Notes: generated by a model not told the origin, from the letters alone. A DNA stretch of 64,000 bases from Croceivirga sp. (GCA_028284285.1 JANQSA010000064.1:1-64000); one strand, 5' to 3'; positions 18,010 to 27,818 are shown, counted from the stretch's first letter. Program-made: numbers and translations.

Positions 18010-19680
18010 TCAATATCCTGGGTTTTGTTCAAGGTTACCATTGATATTTGCTTCTATTTCCCTTGCCGGAATTGGCCAGAGCCCATGAAAATCTGCTATG
18101 TCGTCGCTGTTCAGATCATTGTACAGCCGTACCCTTTCCACCAACTTGCCGGTACGGTGCAAGGTTATTCTTCGCATCTCCTCCAAGCTTAATTCCCGCG
18201 CACGTTCATCTAAAATATAATCGATATCCACTTCCCCTGCAGAAACCAGGTTAGCATTGGAGCGTTGGCGCACTACATTGATATCGGCTGCTGCATTTCC
18301 TGCATCCCCTCTTCCTAAATAGGCCTCTGCGCGGAGCAAATAAGTCTCGGCCAATCGTATGTAATACCGATCTCTATAAGTGGTCCCGGCAGAGGATTTT
18401 AACAACAGTCGATCCGGATCTTCATAGAGTTCAGGTGGATGGTTGCCGGGTGTAGTGGCCTTGGTCAACCAGGGATACCACCTCCAACTTTGGGATAGTA
18501 GCAATGGCCCGGGATTATCCCTGGCACTTTGGCCGAAGAAGGGGGAGTCCGGATTATCATAAAAAATATCCCGGACGTAATTTGCCTCTGAATTTCGAAT
18601 GTCATTGTCAAAATCGCTTTCCCATAGGGTGTTTTCGAAAAAGGCCGTAGGTCTCATGAACGAAACCCCGCGGCCACCAATGTTAGTGTCACCGACCCAA
18701 CCGAGCATCCCGGAATTGCCATCGGGGTCATTAAGGGTCCAACTGGCAGGGACAAGAAAACGTTCCAGATTGTTGGTTGCGGTGTTGGCGGTGGTAATAA
18801 AACCTCCCGGAAGGTCCACTTCCATTTGGGAGACCCAAATGGCTTCGCTATTTCCGGACGACCTGTTTTGGTTTCCCCTGCGGAAAAGATCCCAATACAC
18901 ATCTCCGGGCTCAGTGGCACGCGAACCAAACCGATTCATCATCAAAGCTGTTGCAGGATCGTTAATGACAACGGATGCCGCTGTTATCGCGCCATCAAAA
19001 TTACCCAGGGAGATGTAAGTTTCCGCTAAGAGGTGCGAGGCTACCAAATTGGATAATTTACCATCTACCACCTCTGAGATTCCCGGGAGATGCTCCGTTG
19101 CAAAAACGGCATCCTCCACAATTTGATCGAGCACTTCTTCCCTGGAGGCTCTTACAAAATCAGTTTGGGGTGATGATATTTCGGCTATAATCAAGGGAAC
19201 ACCACCATACAAATACACCAGATGTCTGTATGCCAGAGCTCTAAAAAGTCGTGCTTCGGCTTCTAAGGGGAGCTGTTGGTCAGGGTCAATTTCCGAATCC
19301 GGTAATCTATCAATGATTGTATTGGCATTGGCGATAATCTTGTACCAACGGTCCCAATGATATTCCGGAATAAAAGAGGTGGCATCCAAAGCGGCGACAT
19401 AATTTCCAAACCTGTTGCCGTCCTCCGTACCTCGAGCGTTGAACATGATATCCGTGCCCAGAAAATGATTGTAATTCTCAAAGGCACCATTATAGTATAT
19501 AAACCTGTATTTGGCATAAAGGTCCGTTAATGAACTTTGGAAGTTCTCCATGGTAACAAATGAGTTGCTCGGGCTAAAAAAGTCCAAAGGATCTTCCCTT
19601 AAAAAATCTTCTTCGTCACAAGAGACAAAAACAAACAATACGGTAAATAGGGCTATTAAATTATGGTTGAACGTTTTCAT
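18010..19680 (-). CDS. SusD/RagB-type glycan-binding lipoprotein
   Basis: A 556-residue surface lipoprotein. The lipobox ends at Cys21 (LFVFVSC), followed by DEEDF, and acidic residues after the Cys are a surface-export pattern in this phylum. The SusD-like N-terminal helices (SLTDLYAKYRF, EARLFRALAYRHLVYLYGGVPL) and RagB C-terminal region (DERARELSLEEMRRITLHR; ending NPGY) are clear. It caps the SusC channel encoded 10 bp upstream in the operon and binds the oligosaccharide. Confidence 0.95.
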   Translation of the reverse strand: MKTFNHNLIALFTVLFVFVSCDEEDFLREDPLDFFSPSNSFVTMENFQSSLTDLYAKYRFIYYNGAFENYNHFLGTDIMFNARGTEDGNRFGNYVAALDATSFIPEYHWDRWYKIIANANTIIDRLPDSEIDPDQQLPLEAEARLFRALAYRHLVYLYGGVPLIIAEISSPQTDFVRASREEVLDQIVEDAVFATEHLPGISEVVDGKLSNLVASHLLAETYISLGNFDGAITAASVVINDPATALMMNRFGSRATEPGDVYWDLFRRGNQNRSSGNSEAIWVSQMEVDLPGGFITTANTATNNLERFLVPASWTLNDPDGNSGMLGWVGDTNIGGRGVSFMRPTAFFENTLWESDFDNDIRNSEANYVRDIFYDNPDSPFFGQSARDNPGPLLLSQSWRWYPWLTKATTPGNHPPELYEDPDRLLLKSSAGTTYRDRYYIRLAETYLLRAEAYLGRGDAGNAAADINVVRQRSNANLVSAGEVDIDYILDERARELSLEEMRRITLHRTGKLVERVRLYNDLNSDDIADFHGLWPIPAREIEANINGNLEQNPGY

Positions 19681-19690
19681 AGTTTTTTAT

Positions 19691-22600
19691 TTAAAATGAG
19701 AGGTCTAGACCAAAGGTTATACTCTGCATTACAGGCAAAAATTCTATTGTTTGATTATTTCGTGTTGCAGAAAAATCAAGCCCCTGTCCAGTCTCGGGAT
19801 CCCAACCTTCCCAATCCGTCAGGGTAATGAGGTTCTTGCCACTTAAGAATAGTTTCAAGCTTTGAAAGCCTATTCTTTCCAAAACTTTATCCGGTAGGTT
19901 ATAGGCCAATGAAATGTCCTGCAATCGGATAAAACTACGGTCAAAAAAGCGTCTTGCCGTAACCGGACCAACTAAGTCCGGCCTTCTATATCTGGCGTTG
20001 GGGTTGCTGGGGGTCCAAAAGTCAACGTCCGCAAACTTGTTGTTGTTCTGAGCGTTGCCTGGCGTTTGAAATCCGCGTGTCCAGGGATCATTCCTTCCCA
20101 GGTAACCATCCCTTCCTCCCTGTATGGAGTTGATAAAGAATTTAAAGGAGAAGTTTTTATATGTCAGGGAATTGGTGATACCAAATTGATAGGCAGGCTC
20201 TTCCCTTCCCAGTATGCGCCGGTCACCTTCGGGGGAGATACCCTCTTCCCCGTCCAGGTCCACCAGTCGCTGAAACCCAGGCTGCCAGCCATCGGGAATA
20301 TCCGTATCGCCTATTTGGTAAAGGCCGTCTACCTCATAATCAAAAACAGTACCTATGGATTCCCCAATAAATAGTCCATTGGCGATAAGGTCGTCCTCCC
20401 TGCCGTCGCCATCCCTATCCTCTCCCAATAAGCTCTTGATCTGGTTCTGGTTGGTGGCAAAATTTATCCCAAAATCCCAATTGAAATCGGTTGAACGAAC
20501 GGGGCTGAAATTCAGGACAAACTCCAGACCGGTATTCTCTATTTCCCCGATATTAGCCCGGATGGAATTAAATCCGCTTAATTCCGGAAGTATAAAATCC
20601 CATAGCAGGTCGTTGGTGGTTGACTGGTAATAGTCAATGGTGCCCGAGATACGGTTCTGAAACAGGCCAAAATCGACACCGATGTTTATTCCATCGGTAC
20701 GTTCCCATCTTAAATCGTCGTTGGCGAGGGAAGCCACGGTCTGCCCGTTTATCGTAGAACCTCCGTCGCCAAAAACATACCTGGAACCTGTAGGAGCCGT
20801 AATCCGCGCCAGGGAACTATACCTGTCGGTCAGGTTGCCATTACTACCATAACTTCCGCGAAGTTTCAGCAAATTAATAGCTTTAGAGGTGCTTAAAAAA
20901 CCCTCATTGGACATTACCCAGCCTAACCCTACCGAGGGAAACAGGGCAGATTTGTTGTTTTCCGAAAAGCCACTGAAGGCATCGCGTCTAAGGCTTGCAT
21001 TGATGAGGTACTTTCCCTGGTAATCGTAATTGATCCTTCCGGTTTGGGCTGTAAAACGTTCCTCCCAGGCTCCAGAAAAGTTTTCCTGAATTACGGCTTG
21101 TTCCAAACTGTTGTAGGATAAGGCTAAATTGGAGAAGTTCGTACCTTGAGCCCGGGTCTCTTCAAAATCAATAGTATTAAACCCGGCGACCAGAGTCACT
21201 TTTAATTTATGATCCCGGTTCTTCCCAAACCGTTTGTCATAGGTTAGAATATTATCCACCAACACATCATGGGTAGAATTGGTTTGCTTAAAGGCGGTGC
21301 CCGTTAAGCCGGCCCCATAGATGTCCGAGTTGCCCCGGAAATTCCAGCGATAGTTATTACTGTAGTTGATCCTGAAATTTAACCCGGGTATCTGTGGAAC
21401 ATCTATAGAGGCATAAAAAATGGCCGAGATATTGTTCAGGTTATCACGATCATCCTGTTGGCTTTGTAAGAAGGGGTTTACCCTAAGGTCGGCCATGGGA
21501 TTTATCACAAATTCCCCTTCTGCGTCCCTTGGGGTTACCAATGGGCTCATTAATGCAAGACTTACTATATCGGGGCTAACCCCGGAAAAGTCGGAGAACG
21601 AACCAAAGGTATTGGCGCCAATGGTTAACCAATCTGTAAGTTTGGTATCAATGTTTACTCTCACCGTTTGGCGGTCAAAATTGTCGTTCAACATCCAACC
21701 TACCTGTTTGGTAAGACCACCCGAAATATAGTAGGAGGTTTTTTCAGAACTTCCCCGGACGCTCAGTTGATGGTCCATAGTATATCCGGGATTGGTCACC
21801 TCGCCAAACCAATCAAAATCAGTCCCGTTTGCCAGACCTTCCAACTGAGGCGGAAGGAAAAAAGTATCGTTCTCAAGCGTCCAATCCGGATTTTCCTGTA
21901 TAAAATCGGGGGCCAAAAAACTGTTCTCCCAATCCAAATCCCTGGCAGCTCGCAAATATTGCTCACGGTTCATGGTTCTCCTGTTGTTTGTAGGACTCTG
22001 TACCGCATAAAAGGTAGAATAGTTAAATACGGGTTTTTGTGCAGTCCTTCCTTTTTTTGTACTTACAATAATGATACCGTTGGCGGCTTGGGCTCCATAG
22101 ATGGCTTTGCTACTAGGGTCTTTAAGCACATCCACGGATTCAATATCCTTTGGATTCAAGTCCGTCAATCTACCACGATAAATTATTCCGTCCAAAACGA
22201 TCAATGGGCTTTGATTACCGTTTAAAGTGGATTGTCCACGTATCTGAATATCCGGTTCTGCACCTGCTGTGGAAGTCTGCCCAATAGTGATACCGGGAAG
22301 GGAACCCTGCAAGGCCTGTAATACACTGGTATTGGGCGCTTCTTGGAACTGTTCCAGATCTGCGGAGGAGATAGCACCGGTTAAATCCTGTTTGCGTTGG
22401 GTACCGTAGCCTACAAGTACAACTTCACCCAGGCTTTGTATGTCTTCTTCCATTACCAGATTGATGGTTGTTCTTCCACTTACCGTAATTTCTTGATTTA
22501 CAAATCCTATGGAACTGAATATAAGAACTGCATCTGCATCGGCAATGGTTATCGTATAATTTCCATCAAAATCCGTTACCACACCGTTTGTGGTTCCCTT

Positions 22601-22735
22601 TTCTATAATGTTGACCCCCGGCAACGCTTCATCGTCCGTTGTGGTAATCGTACCACTAACCTGTTGGGATTGAGCGCTCATTATTTGCAACGAAAGCAGC
22701 AATCCAACGAGATATGAAATTGACTTTTTTTCCAT
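19691..22735 (-). CDS. SusC/RagA-type TonB-dependent transporter
   Basis: A 1014-residue outer-membrane oligosaccharide importer. It has a signal peptide, a carboxypeptidase-regulatory-like domain (about 25-105; PGVNIIEKGTTNGVVTDFDG), and a plug with the SusC signature VVLVGYGTQRKQDLTGA followed by GVQ-type plug strands. The beta-barrel ends ITFGLDLSF. It is the first gene of the uronate locus. Its promoter region carries operator-like site 1 (22780-22795), so control by the divergent LacI-type protein is likely. Confidence 0.96.
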   Translation of the reverse strand: MEKKSISYLVGLLLSLQIMSAQSQQVSGTITTTDDEALPGVNIIEKGTTNGVVTDFDGNYTITIADADAVLIFSSIGFVNQEITVSGRTTINLVMEEDIQSLGEVVLVGYGTQRKQDLTGAISSADLEQFQEAPNTSVLQALQGSLPGITIGQTSTAGAEPDIQIRGQSTLNGNQSPLIVLDGIIYRGRLTDLNPKDIESVDVLKDPSSKAIYGAQAANGIIIVSTKKGRTAQKPVFNYSTFYAVQSPTNNRRTMNREQYLRAARDLDWENSFLAPDFIQENPDWTLENDTFFLPPQLEGLANGTDFDWFGEVTNPGYTMDHQLSVRGSSEKTSYYISGGLTKQVGWMLNDNFDRQTVRVNIDTKLTDWLTIGANTFGSFSDFSGVSPDIVSLALMSPLVTPRDAEGEFVINPMADLRVNPFLQSQQDDRDNLNNISAIFYASIDVPQIPGLNFRINYSNNYRWNFRGNSDIYGAGLTGTAFKQTNSTHDVLVDNILTYDKRFGKNRDHKLKVTLVAGFNTIDFEETRAQGTNFSNLALSYNSLEQAVIQENFSGAWEERFTAQTGRINYDYQGKYLINASLRRDAFSGFSENNKSALFPSVGLGWVMSNEGFLSTSKAINLLKLRGSYGSNGNLTDRYSSLARITAPTGSRYVFGDGGSTINGQTVASLANDDLRWERTDGINIGVDFGLFQNRISGTIDYYQSTTNDLLWDFILPELSGFNSIRANIGEIENTGLEFVLNFSPVRSTDFNWDFGINFATNQNQIKSLLGEDRDGDGREDDLIANGLFIGESIGTVFDYEVDGLYQIGDTDIPDGWQPGFQRLVDLDGEEGISPEGDRRILGREEPAYQFGITNSLTYKNFSFKFFINSIQGGRDGYLGRNDPWTRGFQTPGNAQNNNKFADVDFWTPSNPNARYRRPDLVGPVTARRFFDRSFIRLQDISLAYNLPDKVLERIGFQSLKLFLSGKNLITLTDWEGWDPETGQGLDFSATRNNQTIEFLPVMQSITFGLDLSF

Positions 22736-22779
22736 GCTAGCTAGTATTAGTTGGTTAAAACAGTTATCAAGTTGTGTTT

Positions 22780-22795
22780 CCGTGTGCGTTAACGG
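22780..22795 (+). promoter_or_regulatory. Operator-like site 1 for the LacI regulator
   Basis: CCGTGTGCGTTAACGG, with core palindrome CGTTAACG, 45 bp upstream of the susC start. An exact reverse-complement copy lies 110 bp away (22890-22905). No third copy was noticed in the window. Confidence 0.7.
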
Positions 22796-22870
22796 TTTTA
22801 GGGTAAAAAAAAATCCTAACTAAAATTGACTTTTATTTTTTTAAAAATCTTTTTGAACCTATTTAATATT

Positions 22871-22878
22871 TACATTTG
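22871..22878 (+). promoter_or_regulatory. -7 box of the LacI-family gene
   Basis: TACATTTG is an exact Bacteroidetes TAnnTTTG box on the plus strand; a TTTG lies 15 bases upstream, slightly closer than usual. Transcription would start about 5-10 bases before operator-like site 2, so repressor binding there would block it. Confidence 0.5.
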
Positions 22879-22889
22879 ATTAGAAAGCT

Positions 22890-22905
22890 CCGTTAACGCA
22901 CACGG
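22890..22905 (-). promoter_or_regulatory. Operator-like site 2 for the LacI regulator
   Basis: CCGTTAACGCACACGG, the exact reverse complement of site 1. It lies between the -7 box and the LacI-family start codon, a position suited to autoregulation. The two sites at 110 bp could also support DNA looping. Confidence 0.7.
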
Positions 22906-23003
22906 GACGAAACAAATGTTTAAATTAAATTTGAAATATCAAAATAAAAAAGCGTATTTTTTGAATTTTATTTAAAAAATCGAGCAATAATTGCCAAATA
23001 TTC

Positions 23004-24041
23004 ATGGGAGAAAAACCAACGATAAAGGAAATTGCCAAACTTGCAAATGTTTCTGTAGGAACGGTAGACCGTGTCTTGCACAACAGAGGGGATGTTTCAA
23101 AGAAAACCACCCAACTGATCAAAGACATTATGGAAAATCTCGATTATGTGCCCAACACATTTGCCCGTAACCTTGCCCTGAACAAAAGTTTCAAAATTGC
23201 CGTTCTGCTTCCAAAACATCAGGAGGGTGAGTATTGGTCCGATCCCGTTCGGGGAGCTAAGAAAGCAACGAAGGATTTTAAGGCTCTTGGGGTCATCGTA
23301 AAAATATATCTCTATGACCAAAATAAAAAGGAGTCATTTTCAAAAGTCGGAGAACAAATAATCAAAGACAAAAATGAAGCAGTACTGCTGGCTCAAGTTC
23401 TTTTTGACGAAACCAACGTATTTATACGCAAATGTAAAGCCAATAAGATCCCATTTGTGCTCATTGGGTCCAGTCATTACGATTCCGGGGCGATCAGTTA
23501 TATTGGACAAAACTCGCATCAAGGGGGTCGTCTTGCAGGAGAGTTGCTCAGTTTTGGCCATAAAGTTGGCTCCAGCTATTTAGTGTTCAATATAACTAAA
23601 GCAGAGAACCCTAATTTTAATGTGAAAGAACGTATTGAAGGGTTCCAGGAATATTTTGAAAATAATGGAATTAAAAAAGCCACTATAGAGATTTTTTCCA
23701 TTCCCCAGGAGGATCACAAGTTAGTTGAAAAGGCCAAAGCGAAGCTAAACTCAATTCCTGACCTAAAGGGGATTTTTGTGCCCAATTCAAAATCATACGT
23801 CTTGTCCAAAGCACTTTCAAAGGATTCTGATATTCGTATTGTAGGTTACGATCTTTTAGAGAAAAACAAAAGACTATTGCAGGATGGAACGGTACACTTT
23901 TTAATTAACCAAAAGCCTTATGAACAAGCCTATCACGGTATTGAATATTTGTATAAATACTTAGGTATGAACCAACAACCACCTGAAATTGTAAGCCTCC
24001 CATTGGATATTGTCACACGGGAAAAATTAATGTATTATTAA
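23004..24041 (+). CDS. LacI-family transcriptional regulator
   Basis: A 345-residue regulator with an N-terminal LacI helix-turn-helix and hinge (TIKEIAKLANVSVGTVDRVL, then LDYVPNTFARNLA). A periplasmic-binding-protein-like sensor domain follows (about 62-340), with FVLIGSSHYD and IGQNSHQGGRLAGE. It is divergent from susC and most likely controls the uronate locus in response to a uronate or pathway intermediate. The paired 16-bp inverted sites in the intergenic region are its probable operators. Confidence 0.92.
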   Translation: MGEKPTIKEIAKLANVSVGTVDRVLHNRGDVSKKTTQLIKDIMENLDYVPNTFARNLALNKSFKIAVLLPKHQEGEYWSDPVRGAKKATKDFKALGVIVKIYLYDQNKKESFSKVGEQIIKDKNEAVLLAQVLFDETNVFIRKCKANKIPFVLIGSSHYDSGAISYIGQNSHQGGRLAGELLSFGHKVGSSYLVFNITKAENPNFNVKERIEGFQEYFENNGIKKATIEIFSIPQEDHKLVEKAKAKLNSIPDLKGIFVPNSKSYVLSKALSKDSDIRIVGYDLLEKNKRLLQDGTVHFLINQKPYEQAYHGIEYLYKYLGMNQQPPEIVSLPLDIVTREKLMYY

Positions 24042-24227
24042 GTGTACATCCTTCTTGTTCAATGCTGTAAAGGAATAGTGACACCTCTAGTTTTAAAAGA
24101 TCAAATAGCTCGGATGCTCTACCTATGACCGGTATCTAAATTGGGGAGGAGGTCAAAAACACCAATTTGTTTTTTAAGCTCCCAAAAAGACGATTGGACA
24201 AGGTGTTTTCATACAACCTATACCCAA

Positions 24228-25337
24228 TTAGTCTTCCAATCGTGCTATAAATCCCCAATTCGTATGTTGGTCCCGCCCCAGGTAGCGAAAGCCTTTTCCG
24301 AAAAAGGAAGCATCCCCTTCTGCAATTACGGTTAGCTCGTTGTCTCCTTTTTCTAAGGGTAACCCAACAGTAAAGGTGCCATCAAACATCCGTTCGAACC
24401 TGATCTTATGATAGTCAAATAGTGGAATTCCATTCAATAGTAGTTGCACACGGCCCACAAAATCGAAATGTAGTTTTTCGTAAACAGCCTTTTTACTTGC
24501 AATAGTGGTTTTGGCCACCACCACTCCCTTGGGATAGTCAAAATAGCGGGCAAAGTTGACATAATTGTCTTCAGGGACATCAATAGGTTTCCATTGTTTA
24601 GCGGTATTCGCTTGCTTCAGGATCTTTTCAAAATCACTGGCGGGGGTGGCTCTGGAAAATTCCCCGGAGATCTCCCATTTCGTAAGAAACTTGCTTTTTG
24701 ATTTGTTTTTGGCAGCGACCTTTTCTTCAGGTAAGAGGCGGTAGGTAACGTTAGCAAAATAGGAAGGACCAAATAAGCTCCGGAGCAAAAGTTTTCCTCC
24801 TTTAACCGGGTTTTCAAAGAGGATGATATCCATTTTGGGTTCTTTTTCATCATTCACAAAAACCTTTAGGTTATTCCCCCTCACCTCAAAAACGGCATGA
24901 AACCACTCCAGTGATTTTACATCCGCGGTAGTCTCGTAGGTAGGATAGTTATAAAACACCCAACTAAGTGCTCCATTATATATGGGAATATATTGAATGG
25001 CTTCCTGGGTACCCCCCATACCGGGTCTGAAGTAGATAAATTGATAATTGAAGCCGTCTTTTGCATGGAAACCTAAACCGGACATAACCGCTCCCGCAAT
25101 GTCCATTTCCACGCTAAAATTCGTTGCCTCAATACCCTCTAAAAAAGCTATGGCTCTACTTTGTCCGTCGAGTTTTAAGGCGCGTTTTCCCTGGAATATC
25201 GTATCCGTATAAGCCACCCTTTCATTATCTTCCGAATAGATAGTGCACTGATCCTTTTTAAATATAGGCTGTTGGGCGCTAAGGGTGACCACCGCAAATA
25301 GGGCAATAAGCTGTAAATTAGTGTAACTGATTTTCAT
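24228..25337 (-). CDS. Secreted protein with LamG-like domain, function unknown
   Basis: A 369-residue exported protein: signal peptide (about 1-21, ending LSAQ), then a concanavalin/LamG-like beta-sandwich (about 40-200; NFSVEMDIAG, FHAVFEVRGNNLKVFVND). A second beta-rich region (about 255-360) resembles a galactose-binding-like fold (VQLLLNGIPLFDYHKI, LPLEKGDNELTVIAEGD). No catalytic motif is recognised. Its place beside the utilisation locus suggests glycan binding (inference). It converges on the LacI gene and is divergent from the membrane regulator-like gene. Confidence 0.65.
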   Translation of the reverse strand: MKISYTNLQLIALFAVVTLSAQQPIFKKDQCTIYSEDNERVAYTDTIFQGKRALKLDGQSRAIAFLEGIEATNFSVEMDIAGAVMSGLGFHAKDGFNYQFIYFRPGMGGTQEAIQYIPIYNGALSWVFYNYPTYETTADVKSLEWFHAVFEVRGNNLKVFVNDEKEPKMDIILFENPVKGGKLLLRSLFGPSYFANVTYRLLPEEKVAAKNKSKSKFLTKWEISGEFSRATPASDFEKILKQANTAKQWKPIDVPEDNYVNFARYFDYPKGVVVAKTTIASKKAVYEKLHFDFVGRVQLLLNGIPLFDYHKIRFERMFDGTFTVGLPLEKGDNELTVIAEGDASFFGKGFRYLGRDQHTNWGFIARLED

Positions 25338-25467
25338 TTTGATTGTCTTTTTTTTGAATTGATGAACCTAAATGTAGTCTGGTCCGGATAGGGGAGGACA
25401 GCATTTTCAGTTCATTTTCGATTCACTTTTGGTTCACAAGTGTAATACGCTGCTAACAAAGGAGATA

Positions 25468-26757
25468 ATGAGTTCTGACTGGGAACTTTTAGAAGAAATA
25501 AAGCATCAGGTTGAGCTGAAATCCGGTTTAACCAACGGACAGGACTGGACACAAAAAGACTATGATTTTCTTTCGTTTTACATTCAGGAACAAACCGGAT
25601 GCAGATTAAGCGTATCCACCTTAAAAAGGATATGGACCAATCAGTACCATCGCTTACCGCATATCTCCACTTTGGATGCACTAACCCAGGTAGCCTTTAC
25701 TACCAACTGGAAGCACCTTAAAGCAGAACGATTGTCGGGGAATGGCAGCACCGGGAGAACTCCAAAAAGCCGAAGGAAATACAAACTAAAACCTAACATT
25801 AAAAAGATTGTAGTAGCGGGGCTACTGCTGCTCCCTTTGATTTTAATCTTCTATAGCATGCAAGAGGTACTGACAAAGGCACAGAATGACCCTGCGGAGG
25901 TGGACTTCTCTTACCAAAAAACAGTGGAAAACGAGCTTCCCAATACGGTAGTCTTCACTTACGATATTGAAGGGTTGAAAGCGGAACATTTCTTTTTACA
26001 GCAAAGCTGGGATAGGTCGCGACGGGTGGAAATTTTCAAAGGGACCTCTGAACGCACCGATATTTACTACATCCCCGGTTATTTTACCGCAAAGCTCATT
26101 GCGGATGAGCAGATTATCAAGGAAACCCCTGTACATGTTACCTATGAGGACTGGTTTATAGCGATACGCCAACCCATGTCCAACATTATCACCTTTGGAA
26201 AGGAACACTGGTTAGCGGAAGACTATTTGGCCCTGGACAAAGAAAAGATAGGGGCAAAGGGGATCGATATCAATCAAAAATTCCAACAAGCCTTTTACCA
26301 GGTTCGGGATTTTGAATTGGATGGAGACAATTTAAGTCATACAACTACCTTCAGGATGGCCCCGCTGGAAGCAGTGGACTGTCCTATGATCAGCATACAT
26401 ATTCAGGGGGTAACAGGATATTATTGGGTTATGCTGGGGAGTAAGGGTTGTGCCAGCGAATTGTCTGTAATTGTGGGAGACCGGCAACACAACGGAAAGA
26501 CGGAAGATCTCACCATGTTGGGGACCAATATGTACGCCTGGAACGATGTGGAAATTCGTACTCAGGACAAAAATGTGGTGGTACAATTGAATGGTGAGAC
26601 GGTTTTCACTACCTCCTATGTGGAATCCGTAGGACCGGTCATGGAAATCAGTTATTTCTTTGATGGGATAGGAATGCTGGACAATGTGGAACTTCAGGAC
26701 CAAAATGGGGATGTGGTTTTTAGTGATGATTTTACCGTAGCGCCGGAACAAGAATAA
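25468..26757 (+). CDS. Membrane-anchored regulator-like protein with extracytoplasmic LamG-like domain
   Basis: The start at ATG 25468 follows a strong AAAGGAG site; the track start (TTG 25429) lacks one. The 429-residue product has a cytoplasmic N-terminus with a Bacteroidetes helical motif (RLSVSTLKRIW...HISTLDALTQ) that I associate with DNA-binding-like proteins. One membrane helix follows (about 111-128), then a periplasmic beta-rich region ending in a LamG-like fold (DVEIRTQDKNVVVQLNGE). The layout suggests a one-protein sensor linking envelope ligand binding to transcription. That function is inferred; no characterised homologue is recalled. Confidence 0.6.
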   Translation: MSSDWELLEEIKHQVELKSGLTNGQDWTQKDYDFLSFYIQEQTGCRLSVSTLKRIWTNQYHRLPHISTLDALTQVAFTTNWKHLKAERLSGNGSTGRTPKSRRKYKLKPNIKKIVVAGLLLLPLILIFYSMQEVLTKAQNDPAEVDFSYQKTVENELPNTVVFTYDIEGLKAEHFFLQQSWDRSRRVEIFKGTSERTDIYYIPGYFTAKLIADEQIIKETPVHVTYEDWFIAIRQPMSNIITFGKEHWLAEDYLALDKEKIGAKGIDINQKFQQAFYQVRDFELDGDNLSHTTTFRMAPLEAVDCPMISIHIQGVTGYYWVMLGSKGCASELSVIVGDRQHNGKTEDLTMLGTNMYAWNDVEIRTQDKNVVVQLNGETVFTTSYVESVGPVMEISYFFDGIGMLDNVELQDQNGDVVFSDDFTVAPEQE

Positions 26758-27116
26758 AACGTTTGTTTTCTCTTTCCAATCCTAAGCAGATGCTTTGAAA
26801 AAGAGCGTCTTTCAAGTCAAAACAGTTCTGGAATTGGAGACATATCAAAAAAAGAGACTCATCCTCACTAAAAGATATCACTTAAGTACAATAATAATGC
26901 CTCGATGCAGGTCAAGCTCAATTGTTTTCATTTGAACTTAAGGAGTATTAATTCGCTCAAAGATTTGTTTTAAGGAGCCCTATCCATTTGCACGATTTTA
27001 AACATTTAAACATCCCGGCAATTCTAATATCATTCTAATCACTTTAAAAGAGGGTGTTGTACCCCATTTTTTATCTTTAAGATCATAAATCCCAATATCA
27101 CTTGACACCTCAGTAG
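26758..27116. other. Intergenic stretch without a recognised gene
   Basis: 359 bases, AT-rich, before the OmpR-type regulator gene. No convincing ORF, RNA or terminator is seen. It presumably holds the promoter of the two-component operon, but no exact TAnnTTTG box was found. Confidence 0.5.
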
Positions 27117-27818
27117 ATGTCCAAAAGAATACTAGTCATAGAAGACGAACGAAACGTAGCTGCCTTTATAGAAAAGGGACTTCGCGAGGCGGGCCATGAG
27201 ATTTTTTTGGCTTATGATGGGCCACGGGGTCTGGAACTGTTGGAGCAGAAGGAAATCGATCTTTTGATCCTTGATATCGTACTCCCGATGATGGACGGAC
27301 GTCTGGTGGCAAAAAAGGTCAGGGAACTCGGTCACGAAAACCTGCCCATTATCATGCTCACCGCTCTAGGGACAACTGAGAACGTGGTGGAGGGGCTGGA
27401 CTCTGGGGCAGACGACTACCTGGTGAAACCCTTCAAGTTCAAGGAGCTTTTGGCAAGGATCCGTGCATTGTCAAGAAGGCACGTTCCCATGGGGATAGTG
27501 GGCCGAAGACTGACTGCGTCCGACTTGGAACTTGACCGCGATGCTAAAACGGTAAAAAGGGCGGGGGACGACATCAAATTGACTTCCACGGAGTTTCGGC
27601 TGTTGGAGTTTTTTCTAAGGAATAAGAACAGGGTATTGAGCCGTATCGATATTCTCGAAAGCGTATGGGACATTAACTTCAACCTTGGAACTAACGTTGT
27701 GGACGTCTATGTTAATTATCTGAGGAATAAGATCGACCGACCGTATGGGCCAAAACTTATCCATACCGTGATTGGTATGGGCTACACTTTGCGGGAATCC
27801 GAAGAGCATGAAGATTAG
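27117..27818 (+). CDS. OmpR/PhoB-family response regulator
   Basis: A 233-residue two-component regulator. The receiver domain (1-120) has acidic DE near 8-9, phosphoacceptor Asp53 in LLILDIVLPMMDG, Thr in MLTALG and Lys in YLVKPF. The winged-helix DNA-binding domain (about 130-228) has LTSTEFRLLEFFLRN and NVVDVYVNYLRNKID. Its end overlaps the start of the histidine kinase gene by 11 bp. The target genes are unknown. Confidence 0.95.
   Translation: MSKRILVIEDERNVAAFIEKGLREAGHEIFLAYDGPRGLELLEQKEIDLLILDIVLPMMDGRLVAKKVRELGHENLPIIMLTALGTTENVVEGLDSGADDYLVKPFKFKELLARIRALSRRHVPMGIVGRRLTASDLELDRDAKTVKRAGDDIKLTSTEFRLLEFFLRNKNRVLSRIDILESVWDINFNLGTNVVDVYVNYLRNKIDRPYGPKLIHTVIGMGYTLRESEEHED

Noticed and set aside
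21668-22225. 185-residue plus-strand ORF inside susC
   Set aside because: Antisense shadow of the SusC gene, whose family assignment is certain.
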